DNA from: Hyphomicrobiales bacterium
GTDB lineage: Bacteria; Pseudomonadota; Alphaproteobacteria; Rhizobiales; Rhizobiaceae
DNA length: 64,000 bases
Assembly (NCBI GenBank): GCA_900471925.1
Contig: UCGV01000001.1
Location: 1 to 64,000, forward strand
Direction of reading: 5' to 3'
Position 1 is the stretch's first letter; every line of letters starts with the position of its first letter. The notes beneath the pieces are model-generated. The model worked only from the letters and a program-made list of their open reading frames with translations. It ran no database searches and had not been told where the DNA came from. Positions 44,129-53,479 of this stretch are shown one piece after another. Both the position numbers and the translations under genes were made by a program.

Positions 44129-44737
44129 TTAACTGACATGCCGCCGAATGCCGCGCGCGTCAATCGCCGCTGCAATGTTATCCGCATCCCTGAGCGTCAA
44201 AATAATGAGCGGGATCAGCATTGTCGTGGGCCGCACCTTCAGTCCGCGGGCGGCATGCGCCTCGCCGATCGCATGATAGCGGGTGACGATCTCGGGTACG
44301 AAACGCAACACGAGGCCAACGGCGAGCCCGATATCATCGGCCTTCACCCAGCCGGTTCGCTCCAGTGGCCGGGCAACAGCCGTTATCACATCCATGAACT
44401 GGGTAATGGTCGTCGTCGCCGTGACAGCGGCGGCAAACAGCATCAGCGACGTCAACCGCAGCAATGTGACGAGCGCATCATGCCAGGGGTTGAAGATGAG
44501 GGTAAAAAGCGCCACGAACGCGATTGTCAGGAAGATCGGTTTCAGCCGGGCGGTTGATTCCCTGATCGGCATGCCGACGCTGCGATAGGCAAACACGGTC
44601 ACCAGCAAGGCGACGGCGAGCAGCGCAAGATTGTCGCTCAGGAACAGCGCGAAGCCCAGCACGAAAAGAGCAAAGATCTTCGGCCGCGGCGAAAGCCGAT
44701 GCAGGGCGCTGTTGCCTTCGACATAGAGCGACTGCAT
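44129..44737 (-). CDS. bioN: Energy-coupling factor transmembrane subunit BioN
   Basis: EcfT-type transmembrane component of the biotin ECF importer, 202 residues with several hydrophobic segments (LALLAVALLVTVFAYRS, IFLTIAFVALFTLIF). The two Ala-Arg-Gly motifs that couple to the ATPase are present: HAARGLKVRP and IDARGIRRH. The start overlaps the bioM stop by 1 nt (TGATG), so synthesis is coupled. BioY follows. Together the three genes make a complete biotin transporter. Confidence 0.94.
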   Translation of the reverse strand: MQSLYVEGNSALHRLSPRPKIFALFVLGFALFLSDNLALLAVALLVTVFAYRSVGMPIRESTARLKPIFLTIAFVALFTLIFNPWHDALVTLLRLTSLMLFAAAVTATTTITQFMDVITAVARPLERTGWVKADDIGLAVGLVLRFVPEIVTRYHAIGEAHAARGLKVRPTTMLIPLIILTLRDADNIAAAIDARGIRRHVS

Positions 44738-45411
44738 CAGGCGGCGAGCTCCCTGTATCGGGCGATCGCCTCGGCCGCCGGCGCATCGGCGGCAAGCCGT
44801 CCCTCGTGGAAGAGCAATACCCGCTCGAAACCGGAAATCAGCTCCAGATCATGGGTGATGACAACGACATTCTCCTCAAGCCCGTCGATGGTCTTCTGCA
44901 CCAGCGCGCGGTTTCTGAGATCGAGCTGGTTGGTCGGCTCGTCGAGGATCAGGATGTCAGGTCCGGTCGCCAGCACCGAGCAGAGGGCAGCGATCTGTAG
45001 TTCGCCCCCGGAAAGCTCGTGCGCTCGGCGGCTCGCCAATGCCTCGGCGTTGAAGCGGGCGAGCACCAGCTCGACCCTCTTCTCGATCTCCGCCTTGGCG
45101 AGACCGCGGCTTTTCAGTCCAAAGGCGATGTCGTCTTTCACGATCGGCAGGATGATCTGGTTCTGCGGCGACTGGAAGATGAAGCCGACATCGGGAAGGG
45201 CGGTCTTTTCGTCGCGCGTATCGCGCCCATTGACGATGACCTTGCCGGTGGTGGGCTTCATCAATCCGTTGATCATCCGCGCGAAGGTGGTCTTGCCCGA
45301 ACCGTTGAGCCCGATGACGCCGAGGCGGTTTTCGGTGAGGGTCAATGTCAGCGGCTCCACCGCGACCCTCGAACCGAAACTGGCGCCTGCGCTCTCGAAA
45401 CGAATATTCAA
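44737..45411 (-). CDS. bioM: Energy-coupling factor ATPase BioM
   Basis: ATPase of the biotin ECF importer, 224 residues. Walker A is GLNGSGKTTF, the ABC signature is ELSGGELQIAAL, Walker B is ILILDEPTN, and VITHDLEL gives the H-loop. The start is a TTG at 45411: no ATG is in frame nearby, and AGGGGAAG lies about 7 nt upstream. A possible BioR-type operator (45437-45448) is 26 nt upstream. It is the first gene of bioMNY and is divergent from the YcaQ-type gene. Confidence 0.94.
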   Translation of the reverse strand: MNIRFESAGASFGSRVAVEPLTLTLTENRLGVIGLNGSGKTTFARMINGLMKPTTGKVIVNGRDTRDEKTALPDVGFIFQSPQNQIILPIVKDDIAFGLKSRGLAKAEIEKRVELVLARFNAEALASRRAHELSGGELQIAALCSVLATGPDILILDEPTNQLDLRNRALVQKTIDGLEENVVVITHDLELISGFERVLLFHEGRLAADAPAAEAIARYRELAA

Positions 45412-45436
45412 CTATGCTTCCCCTGTTGGAATTCCT

Positions 45437-45448
45437 GCTTCTATAAGC
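45437..45448 (-). promoter_or_regulatory. Candidate BioR operator before bioM
   Basis: On the minus strand GCTTATAGAAGC contains TTATAGA, seven of ten positions of the BioR box (TTATAGATAA/TTATCTATAA), with GCTT/AAGC inverted ends. It sits 26 nt upstream of the bioM TTG start, a fitting place for repression by the GntR-family biotin regulator BioR. No bioR gene is in the window. Confidence 0.4.
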
Positions 45449-45536
45449 CCGTGGCGACGCGATAAAGGATCAAAATCAAATCGTCGCGAATATCCTATCG
45501 GGTGGCTAGGAAGATTTTCCGCGCTATGATCGCCGC

Positions 45537-46727
45537 ATGACGAATCTGCTCTCCAATTCCGATGCCCGCCGGATCTTCCTCGCCAAACAGGGGCTGAGCG
45601 CGCCGCCGAACCGCGCGCTGACCAAGGCCGGCCTGCTGGACCTTATCCACGATCTCGGTTTCGTGCAGGTGGACAGCATCCAGACGGTGGAGCGCGCCCA
45701 TCATCAGATCCTCTTCTCCCGCAACCAGACCTATCGGCGGGAGCATCTGACAGCGCTTCTGGAAAAGGATGGCGCGCTCTTCGAGCATTGGACGCATGAT
45801 GCTTCCATTCTGCCGAGCGCCTTCTTCAAATACTGGAAGCACAAGTTCCGCGACGAGGAACTGGCGATCGTCGAGCGCTGGCGCAAATGGCGCGGCGAAG
45901 GTTTCGAAGCCTCCTTCGACGAGACTTATGATCGCGTCGTCAAGGACGGCGCGATCCTGGCGCGTGAGCTGAAGGCGGACGGGCATGTTTCAGGTGGCTG
46001 GTGGAACTGGCATCCGAACAAGACGGCGCTCGAATATTTCTGGCGCACCGGCAAATTCGCCATCGCCGGCCGCTCCAATTTCCAGAAGATTTATGATCTG
46101 GTCGAACGCGTCATTCCCGCCGAATTCCACGAGCAGGAAGTGAGCCGCGAGGAATTTATCGATTGGGCCTGCCGCAGTGCGCTCACCCGTCTTGGCTTTG
46201 CCACCCATGGTGAAATCGCCGCCTTCTGGGATCTGCTCTCTCCTGATGAAGCCAAGGCCTGGGTGGCGCAACACCGGCATGAGCTGATCGAAGTGATGAT
46301 CGAGCCGGCGCTCGGTGGCAAGCCGCGCTCATCATGGGCTTTTGCCGATTTCCTCGCCAGCACGGATACTTATCCGGAGGCCCCGGCACGAATCCGGGTG
46401 CTTAGTCCGTTTGATCCAATGATCAGGGACAGAAACCGGACCGAAAGACTGTTCGGCTTCTTCTATCGTATCGAAATTTTCGTGCCGGAGCCGAAGCGCG
46501 AATATGGCTATTACGTTTTCCCGCTGCTGGAAGGCGACAGGCTCATCGGTCGCATCGATATGAAGGCCGACCGGAAGAAAGGCACGTTGGATGTGAAGCG
46601 GCTCTGGCTGGAGCCGCGCGTCAAGCCGTCCGCCGGGCGGTTGGAAAAGCTGGATGCGGAATTGGAACGCCTGGCGCGTTTCGCAGGCGTCGAGAAAATC
46701 GTCTATCTGGATGGCTGGAGAGGCTAG
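45537..46727 (+). CDS. YcaQ-type winged-helix DNA glycosylase
   Basis: A 396-residue protein of the HTH_42 family that includes YcaQ, which unhooks DNA interstrand crosslinks, and AlkX-like enzymes. Recognition rests on the N-terminal ALTKAGLLDLIHDLGFVQVD, SIQTVERAHHQILFSR, FEHWTHDASILPSAFFKYWK, the winged-helix segments and the C-terminal VLSPFDPMIRDRNRTERLFGF, all family landmarks. The catalytic QxD motif is suggested by the QVDSIQ region but is not proven. The start at 45537 has a poor ribosome-binding site. It is divergent from bioM and followed by an imperfect hairpin. Confidence 0.88.
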   Translation: MTNLLSNSDARRIFLAKQGLSAPPNRALTKAGLLDLIHDLGFVQVDSIQTVERAHHQILFSRNQTYRREHLTALLEKDGALFEHWTHDASILPSAFFKYWKHKFRDEELAIVERWRKWRGEGFEASFDETYDRVVKDGAILARELKADGHVSGGWWNWHPNKTALEYFWRTGKFAIAGRSNFQKIYDLVERVIPAEFHEQEVSREEFIDWACRSALTRLGFATHGEIAAFWDLLSPDEAKAWVAQHRHELIEVMIEPALGGKPRSSWAFADFLASTDTYPEAPARIRVLSPFDPMIRDRNRTERLFGFFYRIEIFVPEPKREYGYYVFPLLEGDRLIGRIDMKADRKKGTLDVKRLWLEPRVKPSAGRLEKLDAELERLARFAGVEKIVYLDGWRG

Positions 46728-46751
46728 CCCCTCTCCCTATAGGAGAAGGGC
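46727..46751. terminator. Imperfect inverted repeat between YcaQ-type gene and ribB
   Basis: GCCCCTCTCC (46727-46736) pairs with GGAGAAGGGC (46742-46751) with one mismatch around CTATA. It overlaps the end of the YcaQ-type gene and precedes the convergent ribB stop. It lacks a T-tract, so termination is only possible. The sequence type is also common as a dispersed rhizobial repeat. Confidence 0.45.
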
Positions 46752-46760
46752 AAGGTTGCC

Positions 46761-47864
46761 TCAGCAGATTTCCGTCCTGGAAATCTTGATGCCGAAGCCT
46801 TCCAGGCCGACATAGTGCCGTTCGCGGCTGGTGAGGAGCTTGATGGAGCTGACGCCGAGATCCTTGAGGATCTGTGCGCCGAGCCCGATTTCCAGCCACT
46901 CGCTGTCGCGCGTCTGCGCTTCTGTATGGGCCTCACGGCCCTGGTTGCGCGCCTTGCGGCCATTGTCGTAATGGCCGACGCCGACGGAACCTTCGCGCAG
47001 GTAGACGATGATGCCGCGGCCCTGTTCGGCGATCTTCTGCATGTAGAAATCGACGGGCTTGCGCTTGCCGAACAGGTCGTCGGCGACATTTTCCGGATGC
47101 AGGCGCACCGGAATGTCGACGCCATCCCTGATGTCGCCGAAGACCACGGCGAGATGCTGCATCGGATCCCAGGGCAGGGAATAGGTATGTGCCTTGGCCT
47201 TGCCAAAGGGTGTCTCGATATCGAAGCTCGAGCCGAGCTCGATCAGCGTTTCCTTGCGCTGGCGATAGGCGATGAGATCGGCGACGGATACGAGCTTCAG
47301 CCCGTGCTGTTCGGCAAAATCCACCACCTGCGGGCCGCGGGTCACCGTGCCGTCGTCATTGACGAGTTCGCAGATCACGCCGATCGGCGGCAGGCCGGCA
47401 AGCTTGCAGAGATCGACGGCCGCTTCGGTATGGCCGGAGCGCATCAGCACGCCGCCTTCGCGGGACACCAGCGGGAAGATGTGGCCGGGACGGACGAAAT
47501 CGGCCGGACCGACATTCGGATTGGCAAGATTACGCACTGTCAGCGTACGGTCATCGGCCGAAATGCCCGTCGTCGTGCCGTGCTTGAAATCGACGGAAAC
47601 GGTAAAGGCAGTCGTGTGGGCGGAGTCGTTTTCGGCCACCATGGCGTTGAGGTTCAGCCGCTTGGCTTCTTCCTTCGGCATCGGCGCGCAGACGATGCCG
47701 GATGTGTGGCGCACGATGAAGGCCATTTTTTCCGGCGTCGCATGAACGGCGGCGACGATCAGGTCGCCTTCGTTTTCACGGTCGTTATCGTCCATGACGA
47801 GAACGATTTCGCCGGCTTCGAAGGCCCTGATGGCGTCGACGACGCGCTTCTGGTCATAAGGCAT
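46761..47864 (-). CDS. ribB: 3,4-dihydroxy-2-butanone 4-phosphate synthase with degenerate GTP cyclohydrolase II domain
   Basis: Converts ribulose 5-phosphate to the four-carbon precursor of riboflavin. The N-terminal half (about 1-205) is complete: MDDNDRENEGDLI, HTSGIVCAPM, DFKHGTTTGISADDRT, RPGHIFPLVSREGGVL and GHTEAAVDLCKLAG. The C-terminal half follows the RibA fold but lacks the zinc cysteines of the CxxGDxxxxxxCxC motif; the corresponding region reads LHPENVADDLFGKRKPVDF. So only the RibB activity is expected. The 367-residue layout is known from rhizobia. It begins 10 nt after aroC in the same operon. Confidence 0.94.
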   Translation of the reverse strand: MPYDQKRVVDAIRAFEAGEIVLVMDDNDRENEGDLIVAAVHATPEKMAFIVRHTSGIVCAPMPKEEAKRLNLNAMVAENDSAHTTAFTVSVDFKHGTTTGISADDRTLTVRNLANPNVGPADFVRPGHIFPLVSREGGVLMRSGHTEAAVDLCKLAGLPPIGVICELVNDDGTVTRGPQVVDFAEQHGLKLVSVADLIAYRQRKETLIELGSSFDIETPFGKAKAHTYSLPWDPMQHLAVVFGDIRDGVDIPVRLHPENVADDLFGKRKPVDFYMQKIAEQGRGIIVYLREGSVGVGHYDNGRKARNQGREAHTEAQTRDSEWLEIGLGAQILKDLGVSSIKLLTSRERHYVGLEGFGIKISRTEIC

Positions 47865-47874
47865 GGGGCAAGTC

Positions 47875-48972
47875 CTATTTCAGCCGGCCGGTCTGGCCGC
47901 GGTCGCGTAGATAATGGTCGGCAATGGCGCAGGCGATCATCGCCTCGCCGATCGGCACGGCACGAATGCCGACGCAGGGGTCGTGACGACCCTTGGTACG
48001 GATATCGACATTGTTGCCGTCGGCATCGATCGATTGCCGCTCGGTGAGAATGGAAGAGGTGGGTTTGACGGCAAAGCGGGCGACAACCGGCTGGCCAGTC
48101 GAGATACCGCCGAGAATGCCGCCGGCATTGTTGGAGAGGAAAATAGGATTGCCGTCATTGCCCATGCGCATCTCGTCGGCATTGTCCTCGCCGCTCGTTT
48201 CTGCAGCGGCAAAGCCGTTGCCGATCTCGACCCCCTTGACGGCGTTGATCGACATCAGCAGCGAGGCGATATCCTGGTCGAGCTTGCCATAGATCGGCGC
48301 ACCGAGACCGGCAGGAACGCCTTCGGCAATCACTTCGATGACAGCGCCGATGGAGGAGCCCGCCTTGCGGATGCCGTCGAGATATTCTTCCCAGACGGGC
48401 ACGATCGCGGCATCTGGCGAGAAGAACGGGTTCTGCCCGACCTGATCCCAATCCCAGTTGGCGCGGTTGATCTTGTGTTTGCCGATCTGCACCAGCGCGC
48501 CACGGATCGTCACGCCGGGCACGACGAGCCGGGCAATACCGCCGGCCGCCACACGGGCCGCCGTCTCGCGCGCCGAGGACCGTCCGCCGCCACGATAGTC
48601 GCGGATGCCGTATTTCGTGTCATAGGTAAAGTCGGCATGGCCGGGGCGGTACTGACGGGCGATCTCGCCATAATCCTTGGAGCGCTGGTCGGTATTTTCG
48701 ATCAGCATGGAAATCGGCGTACCGGTGGAAATCATCGTCTCGCCGTCGGCATCCATCATCACGCCGGAGAGCACCTTCACCAGGTCGTCCTCGCGCCGCT
48801 GGGTGACGAAGCGGCTCTGGCCGGGCTTGCGCTTGTCGAGCCAGACCTGCAGGTCTTCGAGCTTGAAGCGCAGGCCGGGAGGGCAGCCGTCGACAACGGC
48901 GCCCAGCGCCGGTCCATGGCTTTCGCCCCAGGTGGTTACACGGAAAAGGTGACCGAATGTATTGTGCGACAT
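47875..48972 (-). CDS. aroC: chorismate synthase
   Basis: Last common enzyme of aromatic amino acid synthesis, converting 5-enolpyruvylshikimate 3-phosphate to chorismate with reduced FMN. The 365-residue protein has the AroC signatures [36 protein letters not shown] and [19 protein letters not shown]. All three PROSITE-type regions are present. It is upstream of ribB with 10 nt between. The two, with fabI and a phosphatase further upstream on the same strand, form a housekeeping group split by the GGDEF-EAL gene. Confidence 0.97.
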   Translation of the reverse strand: MSHNTFGHLFRVTTWGESHGPALGAVVDGCPPGLRFKLEDLQVWLDKRKPGQSRFVTQRREDDLVKVLSGVMMDADGETMISTGTPISMLIENTDQRSKDYGEIARQYRPGHADFTYDTKYGIRDYRGGGRSSARETAARVAAGGIARLVVPGVTIRGALVQIGKHKINRANWDWDQVGQNPFFSPDAAIVPVWEEYLDGIRKAGSSIGAVIEVIAEGVPAGLGAPIYGKLDQDIASLLMSINAVKGVEIGNGFAAAETSGEDNADEMRMGNDGNPIFLSNNAGGILGGISTGQPVVARFAVKPTSSILTERQSIDADGNNVDIRTKGRHDPCVGIRAVPIGEAMIACAIADHYLRDRGQTGRLK

Positions 48973-49144
48973 ATGTTCCCGCCGGATGCGCGATACCGGT
49001 CGTCACCGGCCGCGCCATTACTCGAAAAGGCGCGACACTCATAGGCCAAAAAAACGTTCAGGCAAAAGCCTTTCTTTGCGCCGAAGGGTGCTCTCAGGGA
49101 AATGGTGTTTCCTTGAATTGCGAACGATGTGGTCGCGCTTAAGC

Positions 49145-52100
49145 TCAGGAAGCTTTCAGCCAGGCCATGCCGCGCGCCTCAAGCGCGAAATCGTCGAAGG
49201 AGAGGGGACGTGCGAAGGCATAGCCCTGCAGAAGGTCGCAGCCGAGATCCCGCAGGAGTTCGGCATGTGCCGGTGTCTCCACGCCCTCGGCCACCGTTTC
49301 GACGCCGAGCGAGCGAGCGATTTCGATGATCGAGCTGACCAGCGCACGCTCCTGCGAGGAAGCGACGATCGGCTGCACGAGCTGCCGGTCGATCTTCAGC
49401 CGCTTCGGTTTCAGCTTCAAGAGCGAGACGATCGACGTGTGGCCGGTGCCGAAATCGTCGATCTCGATATCGATGCCGAGAGCCTTGATGCGTTCGATAT
49501 TCTGCGAAACCACGTCCTCGCTCTCGTCGAGGAAGATGGATTCCACCAGTTCGAAGGAGATTTCGCCGGGGTGGATCTGCAGATCGCCAAGCGAGTCCAG
49601 CAGGCTGCCGTCATGCAGGCGCCGAGCCGAAACGTTGACGGAGATTTTCGGAACGTAGATGCCCTGGGCTGCCCAGCGCATCTTGTCGCGCAGCGCCGTC
49701 TCCAGCACGATGCGGTCGAGCGTCTGCACGACGTTGATTTCGTCGGCGATGCGCAAGAATTTGTCCGGTGTCAGCAGGCCCCGCGAAGGGTGGCGCCAGC
49801 GCACCAGCGCCTCCACCCCGGTCAGCTCCATCGACCGGGCGCAGAACTGCGGCTGATACCACGCCGTGAACTCGGCATTGTCGATGCCGGCAAGGATCTC
49901 GTCGGCCATGCGCTTGTTGTTGATGATATCGGCCTGAAGATTGTGATTGAAGAATTCGAACCGGTTGCGGCCGAGGCTTTTGGCCCGGTAGAGCGCGATA
50001 TCGGCATTGATCAGCACCTTGCGCGCATCGACGTGAATTCCGTTAGCCAGCGCAATGCCGATCGATACCCCGCAGCGGCAGGAAAAGCCCTGGAAGTCGA
50101 TCGGCTGGCGCATTTCCTCGATGACGCGGCCGGCAAGCTCAGCCATCTCGTTGTCGCCGGTATCAAAGGAAAGGATGACGAATTCGTCGCCGCCGATACG
50201 CGCGACGACATCGCTGTCGCGCACGCTTCTGGACAGCACGCGTGAGGCATGTACCAGCATCGCGTCGCCGGCCGCATGGCCGAGCGTGTCGTTGATTTCC
50301 TTGAAGCGGTCGAGGTCGATATGCAGGATCGCAAATTTCTGCCGCTCGCGGCGGCCGGCATCCGTCAGGTTCTCCAACGCGATATCGAGCTTGCGACGAT
50401 TGGCGAGCGAGGTCAGCGGGTCGTGTAGCGAATTGTGCTCGATCCGGTTCTTGGCAAGCTCCAGCTCGATATTCTTGGCGATCGCCTCATCCTTGGCAGC
50501 CTTCAAGCGCAGCGTCATCAACGCGTCTTCGGTGGAATCGAAGGCAATGCCGATGATCTTCATCTCACCGGTCGGGGTGCGATGCACCTTGCCGACAGAG
50601 CGGACATAACGGAAGCCGCCGTTGTCGTCAGGCACACGACAGACCAGAGTATGCGTATCGCCGATCTGCTTGAAATGCCGCGCGCTTTCCACCGCGAGCC
50701 CACGGTCTTCGGGATGGATGCAGGAAAGCCAGGCCTCTTCGGAAACGAAGGCGTTGCTTTGCTTGAGCCCGTAGAGCTCTTTCATGCGTTCGTCCCAGAT
50801 CGAGCCGTGCTTGCCGAGATGCGCTTCCCAGATACCGCACTGGTAGGAATCGAGAGCCAGATCGAGTTTGCCGGAAAGTTCCGACAGCTCCGCTTCACGG
50901 CTCGAAAGCTCTTCCAGCGCGAGTTCCAGCTCGGCATTCTTGAGATCGCTCGTCTCCTTGGAGAGACGAAGCGTATTGGTCACTTCGGCATCGGCCGTTA
51001 CGTCCCAGACGATGCCGATCGTCTTTCCGGTCCCGCCGGCATCGGTGTAGAAAGCGCCGATGGAGCGCAGGTGGCGGATGCTGCCGTCTTGCCGCATCAC
51101 CCTGTATTGCGCACTGCACGCCTCGCCGGCGATGCTGCAGCCGAAGAAATGCACCTCGGCGATTTCGCGGTCCTCGGGCACAATCGTCGAAAGCCACACT
51201 TCCTGCGACCGGCTGCCTTCGATCGCCTTCAGGCCGTGCAGCACGGATGCGCGCGTATCCCAGGACAGGCTGGTGGCGTTCTCCGGCAGCTCCCAGATGC
51301 CGATACGGGAGGATTCGAGCGCCAGGTTCAGGCGCTGCGACAGTTCAAGAAGCTTGCCCTCGCGGGCCTCGAGCTGGGCAATGTTGCGATTGCGCTCGCC
51401 GAGCAGCAGCGTGGCGAAGAAGATCGGAATGATGATGATGCAACCGGCGGCGGCGATGATCAGCCGCAGTTCGGACTGGTTTTCAGGAATGGCGTGCCAG
51501 CCGGTATTCGGCACCGCTGCCAGCTCCCATCGCCCGCCTGCGAAGTTGATCTTCCGGCGCAGCGGATCCATGTCGTAGATGTCGGCAGGGCCGAAGAAGG
51601 GGGCGGCCGTCTCATCCGGAATGCCGATATCGCGGACGGCGATCGACAGGTGGTCGAGATGCGGATAGCGCTCCTGGTTCTCGCTGTTGCGCGCCGGCTT
51701 CAGGCCGGTCGCCTCGTAGAACATATCCTGGTCGATAACCACCTCGACCGCGCCCCAGATGCGGCGCTTGCCGTCCTGCTTAACGAAGACGGGAAAAAAG
51801 ATCGCAAAGGCGTTTTCCGCATCCGTCGTCTTGAAGGGACCGTAGAAGCGGGCCGATTGATCGCCGGTATTACGGCTGATGGACATGCGCTCCAGCAGGC
51901 GTTCACGCACATCTCTGCCGATCCTGTCCTTGCCCGATTGCGGCGGGAAGACTGACTTGACGATGAAATCGGGTGCGACCGCGATGTGGATGAAATGTGG
52001 GTTCTGGATCAGCAGCCAGTTGATCTGCCGTTCCATCTCTACTTCGTTCGTCTGGGTGCTGAGCGCGATCAGGTTGGAAAGGTCTCGGACCGCGGTGATG

Positions 52101-52327
52101 TCCATATTGATCTGCGCCGTCATGCGGGCACGGATCAGATTGGTCTCGTTTTCCGTCCGAATCTGTAATTCTCTGATATGAGCGGCAGTATTCGCATTGT
52201 CGAGCACAAAACCGACTACAATGACGACGACCGCCACGAGGGTGGAAACCAGCAGAGACACGCGCGTATTCTTCAAGACGCGCCGCAATTGGTTGCTGTT
52301 GCTCAGCCGGAATTGCAAATCACACAC
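49145..52327 (-). CDS. Membrane GGDEF-EAL cyclic-di-GMP enzyme with sensor domains
   Basis: A 1060-residue inner-membrane signalling protein. TM1 lies at about 22-43 and TM2 at about 287-309; between them is a CHASE-type extracytoplasmic sensor. Two PAS domains follow (~335-460 and ~480-610). GGDEF (RIGGDEFVIL, ~712) is intact and an inhibitory RxxD site (RDSD) precedes it by five residues. The EAL domain (GVEALVRW, ~837) has ISVNVSARRL, IDDFGTGHTS, LKIDRQLV and VAEGVET, the catalytic metal and base residues. It may therefore make and degrade c-di-GMP. The start is the first ATG; its ribosome-binding site is weak. Confidence 0.95.
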   Translation of the reverse strand: MCDLQFRLSNSNQLRRVLKNTRVSLLVSTLVAVVVIVVGFVLDNANTAAHIRELQIRTENETNLIRARMTAQINMDITAVRDLSNLIALSTQTNEVEMERQINWLLIQNPHFIHIAVAPDFIVKSVFPPQSGKDRIGRDVRERLLERMSISRNTGDQSARFYGPFKTTDAENAFAIFFPVFVKQDGKRRIWGAVEVVIDQDMFYEATGLKPARNSENQERYPHLDHLSIAVRDIGIPDETAAPFFGPADIYDMDPLRRKINFAGGRWELAAVPNTGWHAIPENQSELRLIIAAAGCIIIIPIFFATLLLGERNRNIAQLEAREGKLLELSQRLNLALESSRIGIWELPENATSLSWDTRASVLHGLKAIEGSRSQEVWLSTIVPEDREIAEVHFFGCSIAGEACSAQYRVMRQDGSIRHLRSIGAFYTDAGGTGKTIGIVWDVTADAEVTNTLRLSKETSDLKNAELELALEELSSREAELSELSGKLDLALDSYQCGIWEAHLGKHGSIWDERMKELYGLKQSNAFVSEEAWLSCIHPEDRGLAVESARHFKQIGDTHTLVCRVPDDNGGFRYVRSVGKVHRTPTGEMKIIGIAFDSTEDALMTLRLKAAKDEAIAKNIELELAKNRIEHNSLHDPLTSLANRRKLDIALENLTDAGRRERQKFAILHIDLDRFKEINDTLGHAAGDAMLVHASRVLSRSVRDSDVVARIGGDEFVILSFDTGDNEMAELAGRVIEEMRQPIDFQGFSCRCGVSIGIALANGIHVDARKVLINADIALYRAKSLGRNRFEFFNHNLQADIINNKRMADEILAGIDNAEFTAWYQPQFCARSMELTGVEALVRWRHPSRGLLTPDKFLRIADEINVVQTLDRIVLETALRDKMRWAAQGIYVPKISVNVSARRLHDGSLLDSLGDLQIHPGEISFELVESIFLDESEDVVSQNIERIKALGIDIEIDDFGTGHTSIVSLLKLKPKRLKIDRQLVQPIVASSQERALVSSIIEIARSLGVETVAEGVETPAHAELLRDLGCDLLQGYAFARPLSFDDFALEARGMAWLKAS

Positions 52328-52564
52328 CCTCGCATTCTCGCTGACTTTAGGGGGCAGGAGTTAATTTACGATTGCGCGCATTCACTGCTGCTAAATCACC
52401 TAATTGGAGAGAAAAAGACTGTTAACACAGCCTCTTGATTATCCTTAAAATCCTATTCATCAATTGGGCGCCGAAAACCATTCTTCCGGGCAATTTTCGC
52501 CATATTCAGGAGTTTATCTGTGGCCACTCGATATTTACGGCAGCGTTTGAGAAGGATTGCCGAT

Positions 52565-52825
52565 ATGCGTTTCGTCATTGCTACGCTTCTGGCCACGGCA
52601 AATTTTCTTTCGCCCATGAGCAGCTTTGCCGAAAGCGCTGATGTCGAGGCGACGATCAAGAAGGTCGATACCACCAATCTCGTGCTCACGCTGGATGACG
52701 GCAAGACTTATCAGGCGCCTGAGGAATTCGATTTCGAGGGTCTGAAAGCCGGCGTGAAAGTGGTGATTTTCTATACGGAAGTCGACGGAAAGCGCGTCAT
52801 CAACGATCTCGACATCGTCAAGTAA
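52565..52825 (+). CDS. DUF1344 small secreted protein
   Basis: An 86-residue exported protein of the DUF1344 group. The signal peptide MRFVIATLLATANFLSPMSSFA ends with an AxxxA-type site. The mature domain (VEATIKKVDTTNLVLTLDDG, then FDFEGLKAGVKVVIFYTEVD) looks like a small beta-barrel. GAAGGA lies 8 nt before the ATG at 52565, so the 15-codon upstream extension is not used. It is between the GGDEF-EAL gene (divergent) and a convergent phosphatase gene. No function is established for the family. Confidence 0.85.
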   Translation: MRFVIATLLATANFLSPMSSFAESADVEATIKKVDTTNLVLTLDDGKTYQAPEEFDFEGLKAGVKVVIFYTEVDGKRVINDLDIVK

Positions 52826-52854
52826 GCAGGATCGTCAGGGAAGGGGATGTAAGG

Positions 52855-53445
52855 TCAGATCCAGCCGATCTGGCTGTGCGACGTCTCAATCTTCAGGATA
52901 CGGTCCTGCGGGATTTCACCTTCGGAGGCGACGTCCTTCGGCAGGTTGGAAATCATCTTGAACAGACTTCTGATGACACCGCCATGGGTGACGCAGACCG
53001 TCGGACGGTCAACGGAATTCAGCCAGGCGCCTGTTCGCCACGACATGATCTCGTAGCTTTCCGCATCCTCGCCGGGCGGAATGAAATCCCATTTGTTGGT
53101 GTTCCGTTCCGCGACACGCTCGGCCTGCGATGCCTTGAGCTGCTTCAGCGTATAGCCTTCCCAATCACCGAACGAAACTTCGACCAGGCGTTGGTCGGTG
53201 CGGTAATCTTCAGGCGGAAGCCCCATTGCGGCACGCATGATTTCCATGGTCTCGCGCGTGCGCCCGAGCGGACTTGCGACGAAGTCGAAATTCGCCTCTT
53301 CAGTCGCCAGGATCGCCGCAAGGGCGATCCCGTTATTTTTTGCCTGCCCGCGGCCGATCGCATTGATCGGAATATCCTTTTGCCCTTGCAGTCGGCGTTC
53401 GGCATTCCAGTCGGTCTGGCCGTGTCTGATCACATAGATAAGCAC
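52855..53445 (-). CDS. histidine phosphatase family protein
   Basis: A 196-residue histidine phosphatase. YVIRHGQTDWNAERRLQGQKD is the RHG core, SPLGRTRETMEIM the second motif, EVSFGDWEGYTL the acidic loop and VTHGGVIRSLFKM the C-terminal His, so all catalytic residues are present. It is closer to the 2,3-diphosphoglycerate-independent/cobalamin phosphatase-like group than to glycolytic mutases, but the substrate is unknown. It lies 34 nt downstream of fabI and is probably in its transcript. This is a different subgroup from the phosphatase gene at 7986. Confidence 0.93.
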   Translation of the reverse strand: MLIYVIRHGQTDWNAERRLQGQKDIPINAIGRGQAKNNGIALAAILATEEANFDFVASPLGRTRETMEIMRAAMGLPPEDYRTDQRLVEVSFGDWEGYTLKQLKASQAERVAERNTNKWDFIPPGEDAESYEIMSWRTGAWLNSVDRPTVCVTHGGVIRSLFKMISNLPKDVASEGEIPQDRILKIETSHSQIGWI

Positions 53446-53479
53446 GGGGATCGGCTCCGCTTAGGGGTTAAGGACGAGA

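Noticed and set aside
50435..51955. A 506-codon open frame antisense to the GGDEF-EAL gene
   Set aside because: The opposite strand carries intact PAS, GGDEF and EAL motifs; this frame has no recognisable domain.
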